The notes beneath the pieces are model-generated. The model ran no database searches. It worked only from the letters and a program-made list of their open reading frames with translations, and was not told the DNA's origin. This document shows, in pieces, positions 8,252 through 15,888 of a DNA stretch of 64,000 bases (position 1 is its first letter; every line of letters begins with the position of its first letter). The stretch is taken from positions 1 through 64,000 of the forward strand of contig NZ_FRCT01000015.1 of the NCBI RefSeq assembly GCF_900143025.1. The letters run 5' to 3'. The position numbers and the translations under genes are program-made. The stretch is from Ruminococcus flavefaciens. GTDB lineage: Bacteria; Bacillota; Clostridia; Oscillospirales; Ruminococcaceae.

Positions 8252-9312
8252 TTTTCTTCCACCATTCTGCTGTATATTTCATCGAGCTGTGCTCTGTCGG
8301 GCTTTACATCATCAAGTATTGTTATCCTGCCTGTTCTGACAGTACGTGCTTTCTCCCATATATCCGCGAACATATCTTTATTAATGCCGTAAGACTCAGG
8401 ATTTATGTCCAGTTTATAAGTGCGGAAGAAATCGAGCATTCCCTGAGGACTCTGTCCCTGAAAAATACAGGCAGGTATGCTACCGAGAGCAACTGCAAGT
8501 CCGTGGGATATTTTTACATCGGGGTAATACTCCTCGATGGCATGGGCAAAAAGGTGCTCACTTCCGCTGCACGGACGGGAAGAGCCTGCTATTTCCATTG
8601 CAAGTCCGCCCATAACAAGGGCTCTTGAAAGGATACGTATGAATACACGGCTTTTCATGTCCTTTTCGTCGCAGTGATATACCGAGTCATAGCTCATACG
8701 GCTGAGGGCGTAAGCAAAGTCGTCAACGCGGGAATTTGTTTTTGCCGCGGATAGCTTCCAGTCGAAAAGAGCGGTATGCTTGGCTATAGTATCACCGATA
8801 CCTGAAAGAGTCTGCCCCTCGGGAGCGTTTATTATCATATTCGTATCGACTATTATAGCAGTCGGTATCTTGCAGGCAAAGGTCTTTCTTGCCTTACCGT
8901 AGGTCTCAAGAACGGAGAATGGCGAAGCGAGTGAATCGTTGCTGAGAGAGGTGGGCATACATATATATACAGCCTTGCTGATATGAGCGGCGTATTTTGC
9001 GGTATCAAGGACTCTTCCGCCGCCGATGCCGATAATTACCTTTACATCTTCAACGCAGACCTTTTTGGCTATGGAAACAGCTTCGTCAAAGCTTGCACTT
9101 TTCATTGCGACTATCTCGGCATTGCCGAAATCATGGCTTATATCCGTTATCTTCTCCTTGTATATGCCGATGAGGAATTCCTCGGAGATGATGATAGTTT
9201 TTTGTCCGATTATCTCGGGAATGTATCTCTTTACTATCTCATCTGAGTGAAAAAATGCGTCTTCCTCAACTGCAAGGCATATGGGAAGGTTAAATCGTGT
9301 GTGCTGGTTCAT
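8248..9312 (-). CDS. egsA: sn-glycerol-1-phosphate dehydrogenase (EgsA/AraM type)
   Basis: 354 residues, within the iron-containing alcohol dehydrogenase/dehydroquinate synthase superfamily. The NAD(P)-binding 'IGIGGGRVLDTAKYAA' lies at about residues 94-109 and the substrate segment 'PTSLSNDSLASPF' at about 121-133. Metal ligands expected for this family are visible as D in 'GIGDTIAKHTA', H in 'GSEHLFAHAIE' and H in 'KISHGLAVALG'. The reaction is reduction of dihydroxyacetone phosphate to sn-glycerol 1-phosphate; in Bacillus AraM feeds a heptaprenylglyceryl phosphate. It is first in a three-gene operon with a HAD phosphatase. Other glycerol dehydrogenases are the main alternative, but the motifs favour the G1P type. 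Confidence 0.8.
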   Translation of the reverse strand: MNQHTRFNLPICLAVEEDAFFHSDEIVKRYIPEIIGQKTIIISEEFLIGIYKEKITDISHDFGNAEIVAMKSASFDEAVSIAKKVCVEDVKVIIGIGGGRVLDTAKYAAHISKAVYICMPTSLSNDSLASPFSVLETYGKARKTFACKIPTAIIVDTNMIINAPEGQTLSGIGDTIAKHTALFDWKLSAAKTNSRVDDFAYALSRMSYDSVYHCDEKDMKSRVFIRILSRALVMGGLAMEIAGSSRPCSGSEHLFAHAIEEYYPDVKISHGLAVALGSIPACIFQGQSPQGMLDFFRTYKLDINPESYGINKDMFADIWEKARTVRTGRITILDDVKPDRAQLDEIYSRMVEEK

Positions 9313-9343
9313 ATGATTACCCCCTAAAAATAATGTTACAAAT

Positions 9344-9372
9344 ATTGTACCACATTATCAGATAATATGCAA
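9344..9372 (-). promoter_or_regulatory. Promoter of the egsA operon
   Basis: Minus strand TTGCAT (9372-9367), 17-bp spacer, TACAAT (9349-9344). The spacer contains a 6-1-6 palindrome (ATTATC A GATAAT, 9354-9366) that might be an operator. The leader is about 25 nt. Confidence 0.65.
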
Positions 9373-9430
9373 TGAAAAAGCTTTACGAAACAGTAAATAA
9401 AAAATTTCTGAAAAATTTTTCAAAAAACCC

Positions 9431-9459
9431 TTGACATCTTACTGTTAATATGATATTAT
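9431..9459 (+). promoter_or_regulatory. Distal promoter of the NAD-salvage genes
   Basis: TTGACA at 9431-9436, 17-bp spacer, TATTAT at 9454-9459. It is overlapped by the palindrome at 9446-9466. Confidence 0.75.
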
Positions 9460-9466
9460 CATATTA
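9446..9466. promoter_or_regulatory. Palindromic operator candidate over the pncA promoter
   Basis: Perfect 10-1-10 inverted repeat (TAATATGATA, T, TATCATATTA) covering the -10 box of the distal promoter. A repressor bound here would block RNA polymerase. NAD-salvage genes in Firmicutes are commonly controlled by NiaR or NrtR, but I cannot assign this site to either from memory of their consensus. Confidence 0.6.
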
Positions 9467-9536
9467 GAAATAACAGAGAAGGTGATAAAAATTAAAGGCA
9501 TAAGGTCATAATTAAACAAAGGTTAACAAATTATAC

Positions 9537-9566
9537 TTGACTCACATATGGGGAACGAGGTATAAT
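9537..9566 (+). promoter_or_regulatory. Possible proximal promoter of the NAD-salvage genes
   Basis: TTGACT at 9537-9542, 18-bp spacer, TATAAT at 9561-9566, start about 30 nt before pncA. It would allow transcription independent of the upstream palindrome. Confidence 0.5.
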
Positions 9567-9602
9567 TGAGTTATAATATTTTTCATAGGAGGTCATGAGA
9601 TA

Positions 9603-10127
9603 ATGAAAAAGTTTTTGGTCGTAGTTGATATGCAGAAGGACTTTATTGACGGAGCTCTCGGCTCAAGGGAGGCTTGTGCAATAGTTCCTGCTGCTGTAAA
9701 AAAGATAGAAGGCTTTGAAGGTGAGATATTTGCAACCTTTGATACTCATTTTGATGATTATATGGATACGGCAGAGGGAAAAAAGCTCCCTGTACCGCAC
9801 TGCATAAAGGGTACTGAGGGCTGGCAGCTCAACAAGGATATCTCGGCTGCATTGAAGAGCAAGGGCTTTACTCCTGTGGAGAAGTATACATTCGGTTCTG
9901 TTAAGCTCCCCGAGCTTATAAGAAAGGCAGCAGGCAGCGAGGAGTTCAGCATTGAGCTTATCGGTCTCTGCACGGATATATGCGTTGTGAGCAATGCTCT
10001 CCTGCTTAAAGCAAGCTTTCCCGAAGTGCCTATGGCTGTGGACGAAAAGTGCTGTGCAGGCGTAACTCCCGAAAAGCACAACGCTGCAATAGAAACAATG
10101 AAAAGCTGTCAGATAGACATATTATAA
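9603..10127 (+). CDS. pncA: Nicotinamidase / isochorismatase-family cysteine hydrolase
   Basis: 174 residues with AGGAGG 10 nt upstream. Catalytic features of the family are visible: D9 in 'VVVDMQKDF', the metal-site region 'ATFDTHFDDYM' with 'PVPHCIKGTEGW', a Lys in 'VEKYTFGSVKL', and the nucleophilic Cys in 'GLCTDICVVSNALLL' (about residue 125). It hydrolyses nicotinamide to nicotinate in the cytoplasm. The next gene, 18 bp downstream, uses nicotinate, which fixes the assignment among isochorismatase-like hydrolases. The pair forms the deamidating NAD salvage route. Confidence 0.9.
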   Translation: MKKFLVVVDMQKDFIDGALGSREACAIVPAAVKKIEGFEGEIFATFDTHFDDYMDTAEGKKLPVPHCIKGTEGWQLNKDISAALKSKGFTPVEKYTFGSVKLPELIRKAAGSEEFSIELIGLCTDICVVSNALLLKASFPEVPMAVDEKCCAGVTPEKHNAAIETMKSCQIDIL

Positions 10128-10145
10128 TTCTGAAAGGAGATAGCT

Positions 10146-11342
10146 ATGAAACTCGAACCTATCGTTATTTCACTTCTTGATACAGACCTTTACAAATTCA
10201 ATATGGATCAGGTCATTTTCCACAAGCATACCGACCTCTGCGGACAGTATTTCTTCAAGTGCCGCAATAAGGACGTTGTTTTCACACCCGAAATGGTGCA
10301 GGAGATAAATGAGCAGATAGACCACCTCTGTACACTTACTTTCAAAAAGGAGGAGCTTGATTATCTTCGTTCCATACGCTTTATCAAGGACGATTATGTG
10401 GAATTCCTCAGATTATGGAGACCTATCCGCGATTACGTAACAGCTGAGCTGAAGGACGGAGAGCTTGTTATTGAAGTAAACGGTCCGCTTTTCTCGGCTA
10501 TGCAGTTTGAGATATATCTCCTTGAAATTGTCAATGAAGTCTACTTCCGTATGAAGTTTGACTACGAGAAGCTGAAAAAGTCTGCCGAGGAGCGTCTTGA
10601 CGCTAAGATAAAGGCAATGAACGACGGTACTTATACATTCAAGTTCGCTGAATTCGGCTGCCGCAGAAGACTTTCACGCGAATGGGAGGACGTTGTTGTA
10701 AAGAGATTTGTTACCGAGACAAAGAACTGTGTAGGTACTTCAAATGTTTACCTTGCAATGAAGTATAATGTAACTCCTATCGGTACTTATGCACACGAAT
10801 TCGTGCAGATGTATCAGGGAATCGACTCTATACCGCTTGCTTATACAAACCACTATGCAATGAAGGACTGGTATGACGAGTACGACGGCGATAACGGAAC
10901 TGCTCTTACGGATACTGTTACAACTGACCTGTTCCTGCTGGATTTCAACCGTTCTATGGTCAATAACTATACAGGTGTGCGTCACGACAGCGGTGATCCT
11001 TATGAGTGGGGCGAAAAAATAATAGCTCACTATAAAAAGTACGGAGTTGACCCGAAAACAAAGCTCCTTCTTTTCAGCGACAGCCTTGATTTTGACAGAG
11101 CTCAGAAGCTTTATGACTATTTCTGCGACAAGACAAAGGTATCCTTCGGTATCGGTACTTTCTGCTCGAATGATACTGAGGAAAAGGCTCTGAATATCGT
11201 TATCAAGCTCCAGTACGTAAACGGCAGACCCGTTGCAAAGCTGTCTGACGATATCGGAAAGGCTATGTGCAGAGATGAGGAGTATCTCGGCTATCTGAAA
11301 CGCTCTGTTGAGTTCAGATTGAAAAGGGAAGCCAAGAACTGA
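10146..11342 (+). CDS. pncB: Nicotinate phosphoribosyltransferase
   Basis: 398 residues, the usual length for the PncB-type enzyme. The N-terminal 'LLDTDLYKFNMDQVIFHKH' and central 'GVRHDSGDPYEWGEKI' (phosphoribosyl-binding, about residues 280-293) and 'LLLFSDSLDFD' are diagnostic. It makes nicotinate mononucleotide from nicotinate and phosphoribosyl pyrophosphate, with ATP hydrolysis. Ribosome site GAAAGGAG lies 6-9 nt before the ATG. It is cotranscribed with the nicotinamidase and followed by a terminator. Confidence 0.95.
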   Translation: MKLEPIVISLLDTDLYKFNMDQVIFHKHTDLCGQYFFKCRNKDVVFTPEMVQEINEQIDHLCTLTFKKEELDYLRSIRFIKDDYVEFLRLWRPIRDYVTAELKDGELVIEVNGPLFSAMQFEIYLLEIVNEVYFRMKFDYEKLKKSAEERLDAKIKAMNDGTYTFKFAEFGCRRRLSREWEDVVVKRFVTETKNCVGTSNVYLAMKYNVTPIGTYAHEFVQMYQGIDSIPLAYTNHYAMKDWYDEYDGDNGTALTDTVTTDLFLLDFNRSMVNNYTGVRHDSGDPYEWGEKIIAHYKKYGVDPKTKLLLFSDSLDFDRAQKLYDYFCDKTKVSFGIGTFCSNDTEEKALNIVIKLQYVNGRPVAKLSDDIGKAMCRDEEYLGYLKRSVEFRLKREAKN

Positions 11343-11352
11343 TATAGTATAT

Positions 11353-11396
11353 TAAGCCATAGTGCTGCCGATTTTCGGAAGTGCTGTGGCTTTTCC
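11353..11396 (+). terminator. Intrinsic terminator after pncB
   Basis: Stem AAGCCATAG (11353-11361) with CTGTGGCTT (11384-11392), an inner CCGA/TCGG hairpin, and TTTTCC after it. Confidence 0.75.
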
Positions 11397-11604
11397 TTTG
11401 AAGTGCTTCTCTATAAAGGGGCTGAAAAATGACAAAATTCAACGGATAACCATTGATTATCAGAAAAATAATTTTTAAATTCGGCTTTATGACTAATACC
11501 ACATATCTGAAATTGTACAGTTTTACAGGATAACATTGTTGTTTTATTCATACAGATATGTTATACTATATAATATAAAAAAATTGACAACAAGGAGATG
11601 CGAA

Positions 11605-12336
11605 ATGGATACTCTTTTTTCTGTTATCATACCTGCTCATAATGAGGAAAAATATATAGGAAAGTGCCTGCGTTCAATAAAACGTGCGGCAAAGGAAATA
11701 AAAGAAAAGGTGCAGATAGTAGTTGTCGCTAATCGCTGTACCGACAGGACTGCCGCTGTTGCCGAGCATTACGGCGCTATGGTCGTCGAGAACGAGGACA
11801 GGTGCATCAGCAGTATAAGAAATGCAGGAGTTAAGGCTTCCTGCGGTAAAATTATCGTTACTATAGATGCTGACAGTATTATGACTAAGGGCACTTTTGC
11901 GGAGATAAAGAAGCTTCTTTTCTCGGGTAAGTATATCGGCGGAGGAGCAATGCCCAAGTTTGACCGTATGTCTCTCGGTATCGCGGTTTCTACTGCCTAT
12001 GTTGCTTTAAATCTTATACCTGTTATGATAAAAAGCGGAGGTATGCTTTCGGGAACTATGTTCTGGTGCAGGCGAAGGGACTTCGATAAGATAGGCGGAT
12101 TTGATGAGAGTCTGGTTAGTCTGGAGGATATGGACTTTGCAAGGAGGCTGAAGGCTCTCGGAAAGAAATGCGGAAAGAAATACGGTACGCTGAGAAAGTC
12201 CCGTGTTATTACTTCAAGCCGTAAATTCGATGAATTCGGTGACTGGTACCTGCTGAAGGACCGCAAGCTTACAAAGGCTATTTTTACAGGCAGGGATAGA
12301 AAGGCTGCCGATAAGTTCTATTACGATGTAAGATAA
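11605..12336 (+). CDS. Family 2 glycosyltransferase
   Basis: 243 residues using the ATG at 11605, which has AAGGAG at 11592-11597; a longer frame begins at a TTG at 11536 but overlaps the likely promoter region and lacks a ribosome site. 'FSVIIPAHNEEKYIGKCLRS' at residues 4-23 is the GT-A nucleotide-sugar fold opening, 'TIDADS' at about 88-93 is the DXD-type metal site, and 'GMLSGTMFWCRRRDFDKIGGFDE' with 'LEDMDFARRLKALG' is the acceptor/catalytic region. No membrane segment, so cytoplasmic or peripheral. The sugar and acceptor are unknown. It is not part of the following cluster by spacing (335 bp of repeats lie between). Confidence 0.85.
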   Translation: MDTLFSVIIPAHNEEKYIGKCLRSIKRAAKEIKEKVQIVVVANRCTDRTAAVAEHYGAMVVENEDRCISSIRNAGVKASCGKIIVTIDADSIMTKGTFAEIKKLLFSGKYIGGGAMPKFDRMSLGIAVSTAYVALNLIPVMIKSGGMLSGTMFWCRRRDFDKIGGFDESLVSLEDMDFARRLKALGKKCGKKYGTLRKSRVITSSRKFDEFGDWYLLKDRKLTKAIFTGRDRKAADKFYYDVR

Positions 12337-12392
12337 GCGGGATATTCATTGAAAAGCATGAACTATTGAGCCGCAATTATTGCTATTTCCAC

Positions 12393-12660
12393 GCTTTTAT
12401 GGTATAATGAATGTAAAACATTCATTATACATGATTTAAAGCCCTTGCAGATACGCAAATCAAAGATTTGCTCCCTGCAATCGGGCAATTATACCATAAC
12501 GCTTCGCTTTTATGGTATAATGAATGTAAAACATTCATTATACATGATTTAAAGCCCTTGCAGATACGCAAATCAAAGATTTGCTCCCTGCAATCGGGCA
12601 ATTATATCATAACGCTTCGCTTTTATGGTATAATGAATGAAAACATTCATTATACATGAT
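12393..12660. repeat. 113-bp tandem repeats (2.4 copies) with internal palindromes
   Basis: Copies begin at 12393, 12506 and 12619; the period is 113 bp and the copies are almost identical, the third being cut off at the ribosome site of the next gene. Each copy contains an extended -10-like TGGTATAAT, a palindrome (TATAATGAATGT / ACATTCATTATA) and a smaller GCAAATC/GATTTGC repeat. Adjacent copies also pair through ATTATACCATAA / TTATGGTATAAT. No spacers, so not a CRISPR. This fills the whole gap between the glycosyltransferase and the kinase-like gene. Confidence 0.85.
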
Positions 12661-12671
12661 TGGAGAGTTTA

Positions 12672-13406
12672 ATGTTTACTAATAATTATAAAATGGCTGA
12701 TAAGGTCATAGAAGTGAACTCCATATACGAAAAGGTTCACCATTATTGCAGGGAATACCTGACGGACGAGCCTGCTGATTTTTCGGTGACTATAGCTCAG
12801 GAGGATATTGCTTTTGAAAAGCGTAAGTCCGATTCGGAATATGCTTTTGAGGGCTTGCCGCTGCCTGACTTTACCGAGGATATGCTGGAGGAAACGGCTG
12901 TTTACCGCAAAATAGCCGAGAAAATGCCTGAATATGATACCTTCGTATTTCACGGTTCTGTGATAGCAGTTGACGGGCAGGGATTTCTGTTCACTGCAAA
13001 ATCGGGAACAGGCAAGTCTACTCATACAAGGCTTTGGCGTGAATATTTCGGCGAAAGAGCGGTAATGGTCAATGACGATAAGCCCATGCTCAGGATAACA
13101 GACAGGGGAGTTACCGCATATGGTACGCCGTACAACGGAAAGCACGGTCTCGGCTGCAATATATCGGTGCCGCTGAAGGCTGTGTGCATACTTACGCGCG
13201 GAGAGAAAAACAGTATCGTCCGTATTGGAAAGTCAGAGGCTTATGCGATGCTGCTTCAGCAGGTATACCGTCCTCAGGATCCGCTGAAAATGGCGAAAAC
13301 CATTAAACTTGTGGACAGACTGGCTGAGAATACGGAGCTTTACAGGCTCGCCTGCAATATGGATATCGAAGCGGCACAGGTCGCATATAACGGAATGAAA
13401 GGTTGA
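12672..13406 (+). CDS. HPr kinase-like ATP-binding protein
   Basis: 244 residues from the ATG at 12672, which follows GGAGAG at 12662-12667; a TTG at 12660 in the same frame precedes the ribosome site and is less likely. The centre reads 'FVFHGSVIAVDGQGFLFTAKSGTGKSTHTRLW': a Walker A loop (SGTGKST) in the HprK/PEP-carboxykinase-like fold, then 'VNDDKPMLR' as the acidic site. Proteins of this type occur with PqqD-like proteins in RiPP (lasso-peptide and related) clusters, where they phosphorylate or otherwise act on a peptide. It starts a run of five tightly packed genes. Substrate unknown. Confidence 0.75.
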   Translation: MFTNNYKMADKVIEVNSIYEKVHHYCREYLTDEPADFSVTIAQEDIAFEKRKSDSEYAFEGLPLPDFTEDMLEETAVYRKIAEKMPEYDTFVFHGSVIAVDGQGFLFTAKSGTGKSTHTRLWREYFGERAVMVNDDKPMLRITDRGVTAYGTPYNGKHGLGCNISVPLKAVCILTRGEKNSIVRIGKSEAYAMLLQQVYRPQDPLKMAKTIKLVDRLAENTELYRLACNMDIEAAQVAYNGMKG

Positions 13407-13411
13407 TTGTT

Positions 13412-13672
13412 ATGAAGCTTAATAACTCATTTATCACTCACGACGACGGAGATCAGAAACTCCTTGTATCTACAGGTGCAAGCGAGTTTTCGGGACTTGT
13501 CCGCAGCAATGAAACAGCAGGCTTTATCATAGGCTGCCTCGAAAATGAGACTACAGAGGCTGAGATAATTGAGAAAATGCAGCAGAAATACGACGGTCCT
13601 AAGGAAGCTATGGAGCGTGATGTAAAGAAAATAATCGGGCAGCTCAGAAAAATCGGAGCTTTAGATGAATAA
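13412..13672 (+). CDS. PqqD-like peptide-recognition (RRE) protein
   Basis: 86 residues from the ATG at 13412 (AAAGG upstream); an in-frame TTG at 13403 overlaps the previous stop. The sequence has the PqqD pattern of an N-terminal strand pair, 'NETAGFIIGCLENETTEAEIIEKM' helix-turn-helix and a last helix 'VKKIIGQLRKIGALDE'. PqqD proteins bind leader peptides of RiPP precursors and present them to modifying enzymes. The small size, lack of any catalytic motif and neighbours support this role. Its 3' end overlaps the peptidase gene by 8 bp. Confidence 0.8.
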   Translation: MKLNNSFITHDDGDQKLLVSTGASEFSGLVRSNETAGFIIGCLENETTEAEIIEKMQQKYDGPKEAMERDVKKIIGQLRKIGALDE

Positions 13673-14108
13673 GTCTACTTTCGAGGAACAGCTTGAAAAA
13701 AACGGTAAGCTGATCTATACAAATAAAGGGGACAGTATGATGCCGCTTATCAAGCAGGACAGGGATCTGGTTGTGATCGAGCCTGTCAGCGGAAGGCTGA
13801 AAAAGTACGACGTCCCTCTTTATAAGCGTGACAGCGGACAGTACGTTCTTCATCGTATACTAAAGGTAAGAGATGAGGATTATGTCATATGCGGCGATAA
13901 TCGCTGCGTAAAGGAGTACGGTATCACAGACAGGCATATTATAGGTGTCCTGACGGGGATAGTGCGCAAGGGGAAAGATGTCTCGGTGAAAAGCCTGAAA
14001 TACAGGCTGTATGTTCATCTGTGGTGCGATCTTTTTCCTGTCCGTGCTTTTATTATCCGTGCAGTTCATAAACTTCAGAAAATGAAAAGGAAGAAAGGGA
14101 ATTTATAA
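13665..14108 (+). CDS. S24/S26-type signal-peptidase-like protease
   Basis: 147 residues. 'NKGDSMMPLIKQDRDLVVIEP' (about 23-43) matches the catalytic-Ser segment of S24/S26 peptidases (Ser at 26), 'YDVPLYKRDSGQYVLHRILKV' holds the Lys/His candidates (about 46-66), and 'VICGDNRCVKEYG' is the conserved GDN segment. There is no N-terminal membrane anchor; a basic, weakly hydrophobic C-terminus (about 115-147) may be peripheral. In this gene set it would process a peptide or protein substrate. It overlaps the PqqD-like gene and is followed closely by the exporter gene. Confidence 0.75.
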   Translation: MNKSTFEEQLEKNGKLIYTNKGDSMMPLIKQDRDLVVIEPVSGRLKKYDVPLYKRDSGQYVLHRILKVRDEDYVICGDNRCVKEYGITDRHIIGVLTGIVRKGKDVSVKSLKYRLYVHLWCDLFPVRAFIIRAVHKLQKMKRKKGNL

Positions 14109-14111
14109 GTC

Positions 14112-14177
14112 ATGGATTATTTATGTACCGTCAGTCTGCAAGATAAACGATATGGGAATATGCTCCATGAAGAGTAA
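14112..14177 (+). CDS. Very short reading frame, possible peptide (uncertain)
   Basis: ATG at 14112 to TAA at 14177, 21 residues starting MDYLCTVSLQDKRYG. An AAAGGGA lies 11-12 nt upstream. It overlaps the start of the ABC transporter gene in another frame, so it may only serve translational coupling, or be chance. Listed because the cluster lacks an identified precursor peptide and this is the only small frame with a ribosome-site-like sequence inside the cluster. Confidence 0.2.
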   Translation: MDYLCTVSLQDKRYGNMLHEE

Positions 14178-15888
14178 TGCAGTAAAATGGCTTTATGCAG
14201 TCACAGGAAGGAAAAAATGGGGCATACTCTGGCTGATGATAGTCAATGCGCTTCACGGTGCAAGCGGTGTTCTGTATGCGCTTCTGCTGCGCAATATCGT
14301 TGACAGCGCAGTTGACGGCAACAGGAAGGGCTTCGTTTACTATGTTGTAATGGTAATACTTCTGGTGCTTGCGCAGGTGGCTATGCGTGCGTTGATACGC
14401 TGGCTGGAGGAGCTTTCCCGTTCTTCCCTTGAAAATCTGTTCAAGCAGCGGCTGCTCAACAATATCCTCACAAAGGATTTCGGGACAGTAAGTGCGGTGC
14501 ACTCAGGTGAGTGGCTCAATCGTCTGACAAATGACACGGTAGTAGTTGCACAGAACAGCGTGGATATTCTTCCCGGACTTGCGGGAATGACCGTGAAAAT
14601 GGTAAGTGCAATGGCAATGATGATATATCTCGATCATCGCTTTGCAATGGTGCTGCTGCCTGTGGGAATAGTTCTGTTTTTTGCTACATACGGCTTCAGA
14701 AAGGTGCTGAAAAGACTGCACAAGAGCATACAGGAGCGTGACGGCAGGCTGCGTGTATTTTTGCAGGAACGCCTTGGCAGTATGATGATGATACGTTCAT
14801 TTGCAGCCGAAAAGCAGACCGAGGAAGAAGCTCTCGAAAAAATGTCAGAGCATAAAAAGTCACGCATGAAGCGTACACGTTTTGCTAATCTCTGTAATAT
14901 CGGCTTTCAGACAGGTATGCAGGGAATGTATGTAGGCGGCGTTATCTATTGCGGATACGGTATACTCACAGGTGCTATAAGCTACGGAACGCTTACTGCA
15001 ATAACTCAGCTCATTTCGCAGATACAGTCGCCGTTTGCAAATATTACAGGCTATCTGCCGAAGTTTTACGCTATGACGGCAAGTGCCGAGAGACTTATGG
15101 AAATAGAGGATTTCGATAACGACAGCAGCGTTACGGCTATGGATATAGCCGAGACCCTTGACTATTACCGCGGCAGCTTCAAGGCTCTGGGGCTTGATAA
15201 TGCAAGGTTTGCTTATTATCCTTCGGGCGAAAGCGTTCGTAAGCTTAGCAAGGATACCATGCCTGTAGTTCTGGACAATATCAGCGTTGAAATAGGAAAA
15301 GGACAGTATGTGGCGTTTACGGGACACAGCGGCTGTGGAAAATCTACGGTTTTGAAGCTGCTCATGTGCATTTACAAGCTTGACAGCGGACGGCGTTACA
15401 TAACCGATAAAAACGGAAATACCGAGGAACTGTCGGCTAAGTTCCACAGACTTTTTGCATATGTTCCACAGGGAAATCAGCTTATGAGCGGCACTATCCG
15501 CGACGTGGTGTGCTTTGCTGATAAGAGCGGTCGCAATGACGATGAGCGCATAGGCAATGCGCTGAAAATAGCCTGTGCAGACGGATTTGTCAGCGAGCTC
15601 GATGAGGGTGCTGATACACTTCTCGGTGAGCGCGGAACAGGTCTCTCGGAGGGACAGATGCAGCGTATCGCCATTGCAAGGGCTGTATATTCGGAATGTC
15701 CTGTACTGCTTCTTGATGAGGCTACAAGTGCTCTTGATGAAGCGACTGAGCGGAGAGTGCTGGAAAATCTGAAAAATATGACCGATAAGACTGTAGTTAT
15801 AGTCACTCATCGACCTGCTGCTCTTGAAATATGTGACAGGATACTGCAATTTACCGAAAAGGGCGTGATAGAAAATGGAAAAGAGTGA
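14167..15888 (+). CDS. ABC exporter, fused membrane and ATPase domains
   Basis: 573 residues from the ATG at 14167 (GGGA 9 nt upstream); an in-frame ATG at 14152 would add five. Residues about 10-310 carry six membrane segments of the type I exporter fold; the ATPase follows with Walker A 'GHSGCGKST', signature 'LSEGQMQRIAIARAV', Walker B/D-loop 'VLLLDEATSALDE' and the H-loop 'VIVTHRP'. There is no N-terminal C39 peptidase domain, so any leader removal must be done by the separate protease upstream. Half-transporters of this kind act as dimers. In context it should export the cluster's product. Confidence 0.9.
   Translation: MKSNAVKWLYAVTGRKKWGILWLMIVNALHGASGVLYALLLRNIVDSAVDGNRKGFVYYVVMVILLVLAQVAMRALIRWLEELSRSSLENLFKQRLLNNILTKDFGTVSAVHSGEWLNRLTNDTVVVAQNSVDILPGLAGMTVKMVSAMAMMIYLDHRFAMVLLPVGIVLFFATYGFRKVLKRLHKSIQERDGRLRVFLQERLGSMMMIRSFAAEKQTEEEALEKMSEHKKSRMKRTRFANLCNIGFQTGMQGMYVGGVIYCGYGILTGAISYGTLTAITQLISQIQSPFANITGYLPKFYAMTASAERLMEIEDFDNDSSVTAMDIAETLDYYRGSFKALGLDNARFAYYPSGESVRKLSKDTMPVVLDNISVEIGKGQYVAFTGHSGCGKSTVLKLLMCIYKLDSGRRYITDKNGNTEELSAKFHRLFAYVPQGNQLMSGTIRDVVCFADKSGRNDDERIGNALKIACADGFVSELDEGADTLLGERGTGLSEGQMQRIAIARAVYSECPVLLLDEATSALDEATERRVLENLKNMTDKTVVIVTHRPAALEICDRILQFTEKGVIENGKE

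Noticed and set aside
9521..9533. Rex-like site (GTTAAC... ) before pncA
   Set aside because: Only a half-match to the Rex palindrome; the 9446-9466 palindrome is far stronger.
12468..12659. 63-codon frame in the repeat array, considered as a RiPP precursor
   Set aside because: It is made of the 113-bp repeat read through; the repeated peptide follows only from the DNA repeat, and there is no ribosome site.
12393..12660. CRISPR array
   Set aside because: The copies are contiguous 113-bp units with no variable spacers and no cas genes nearby.
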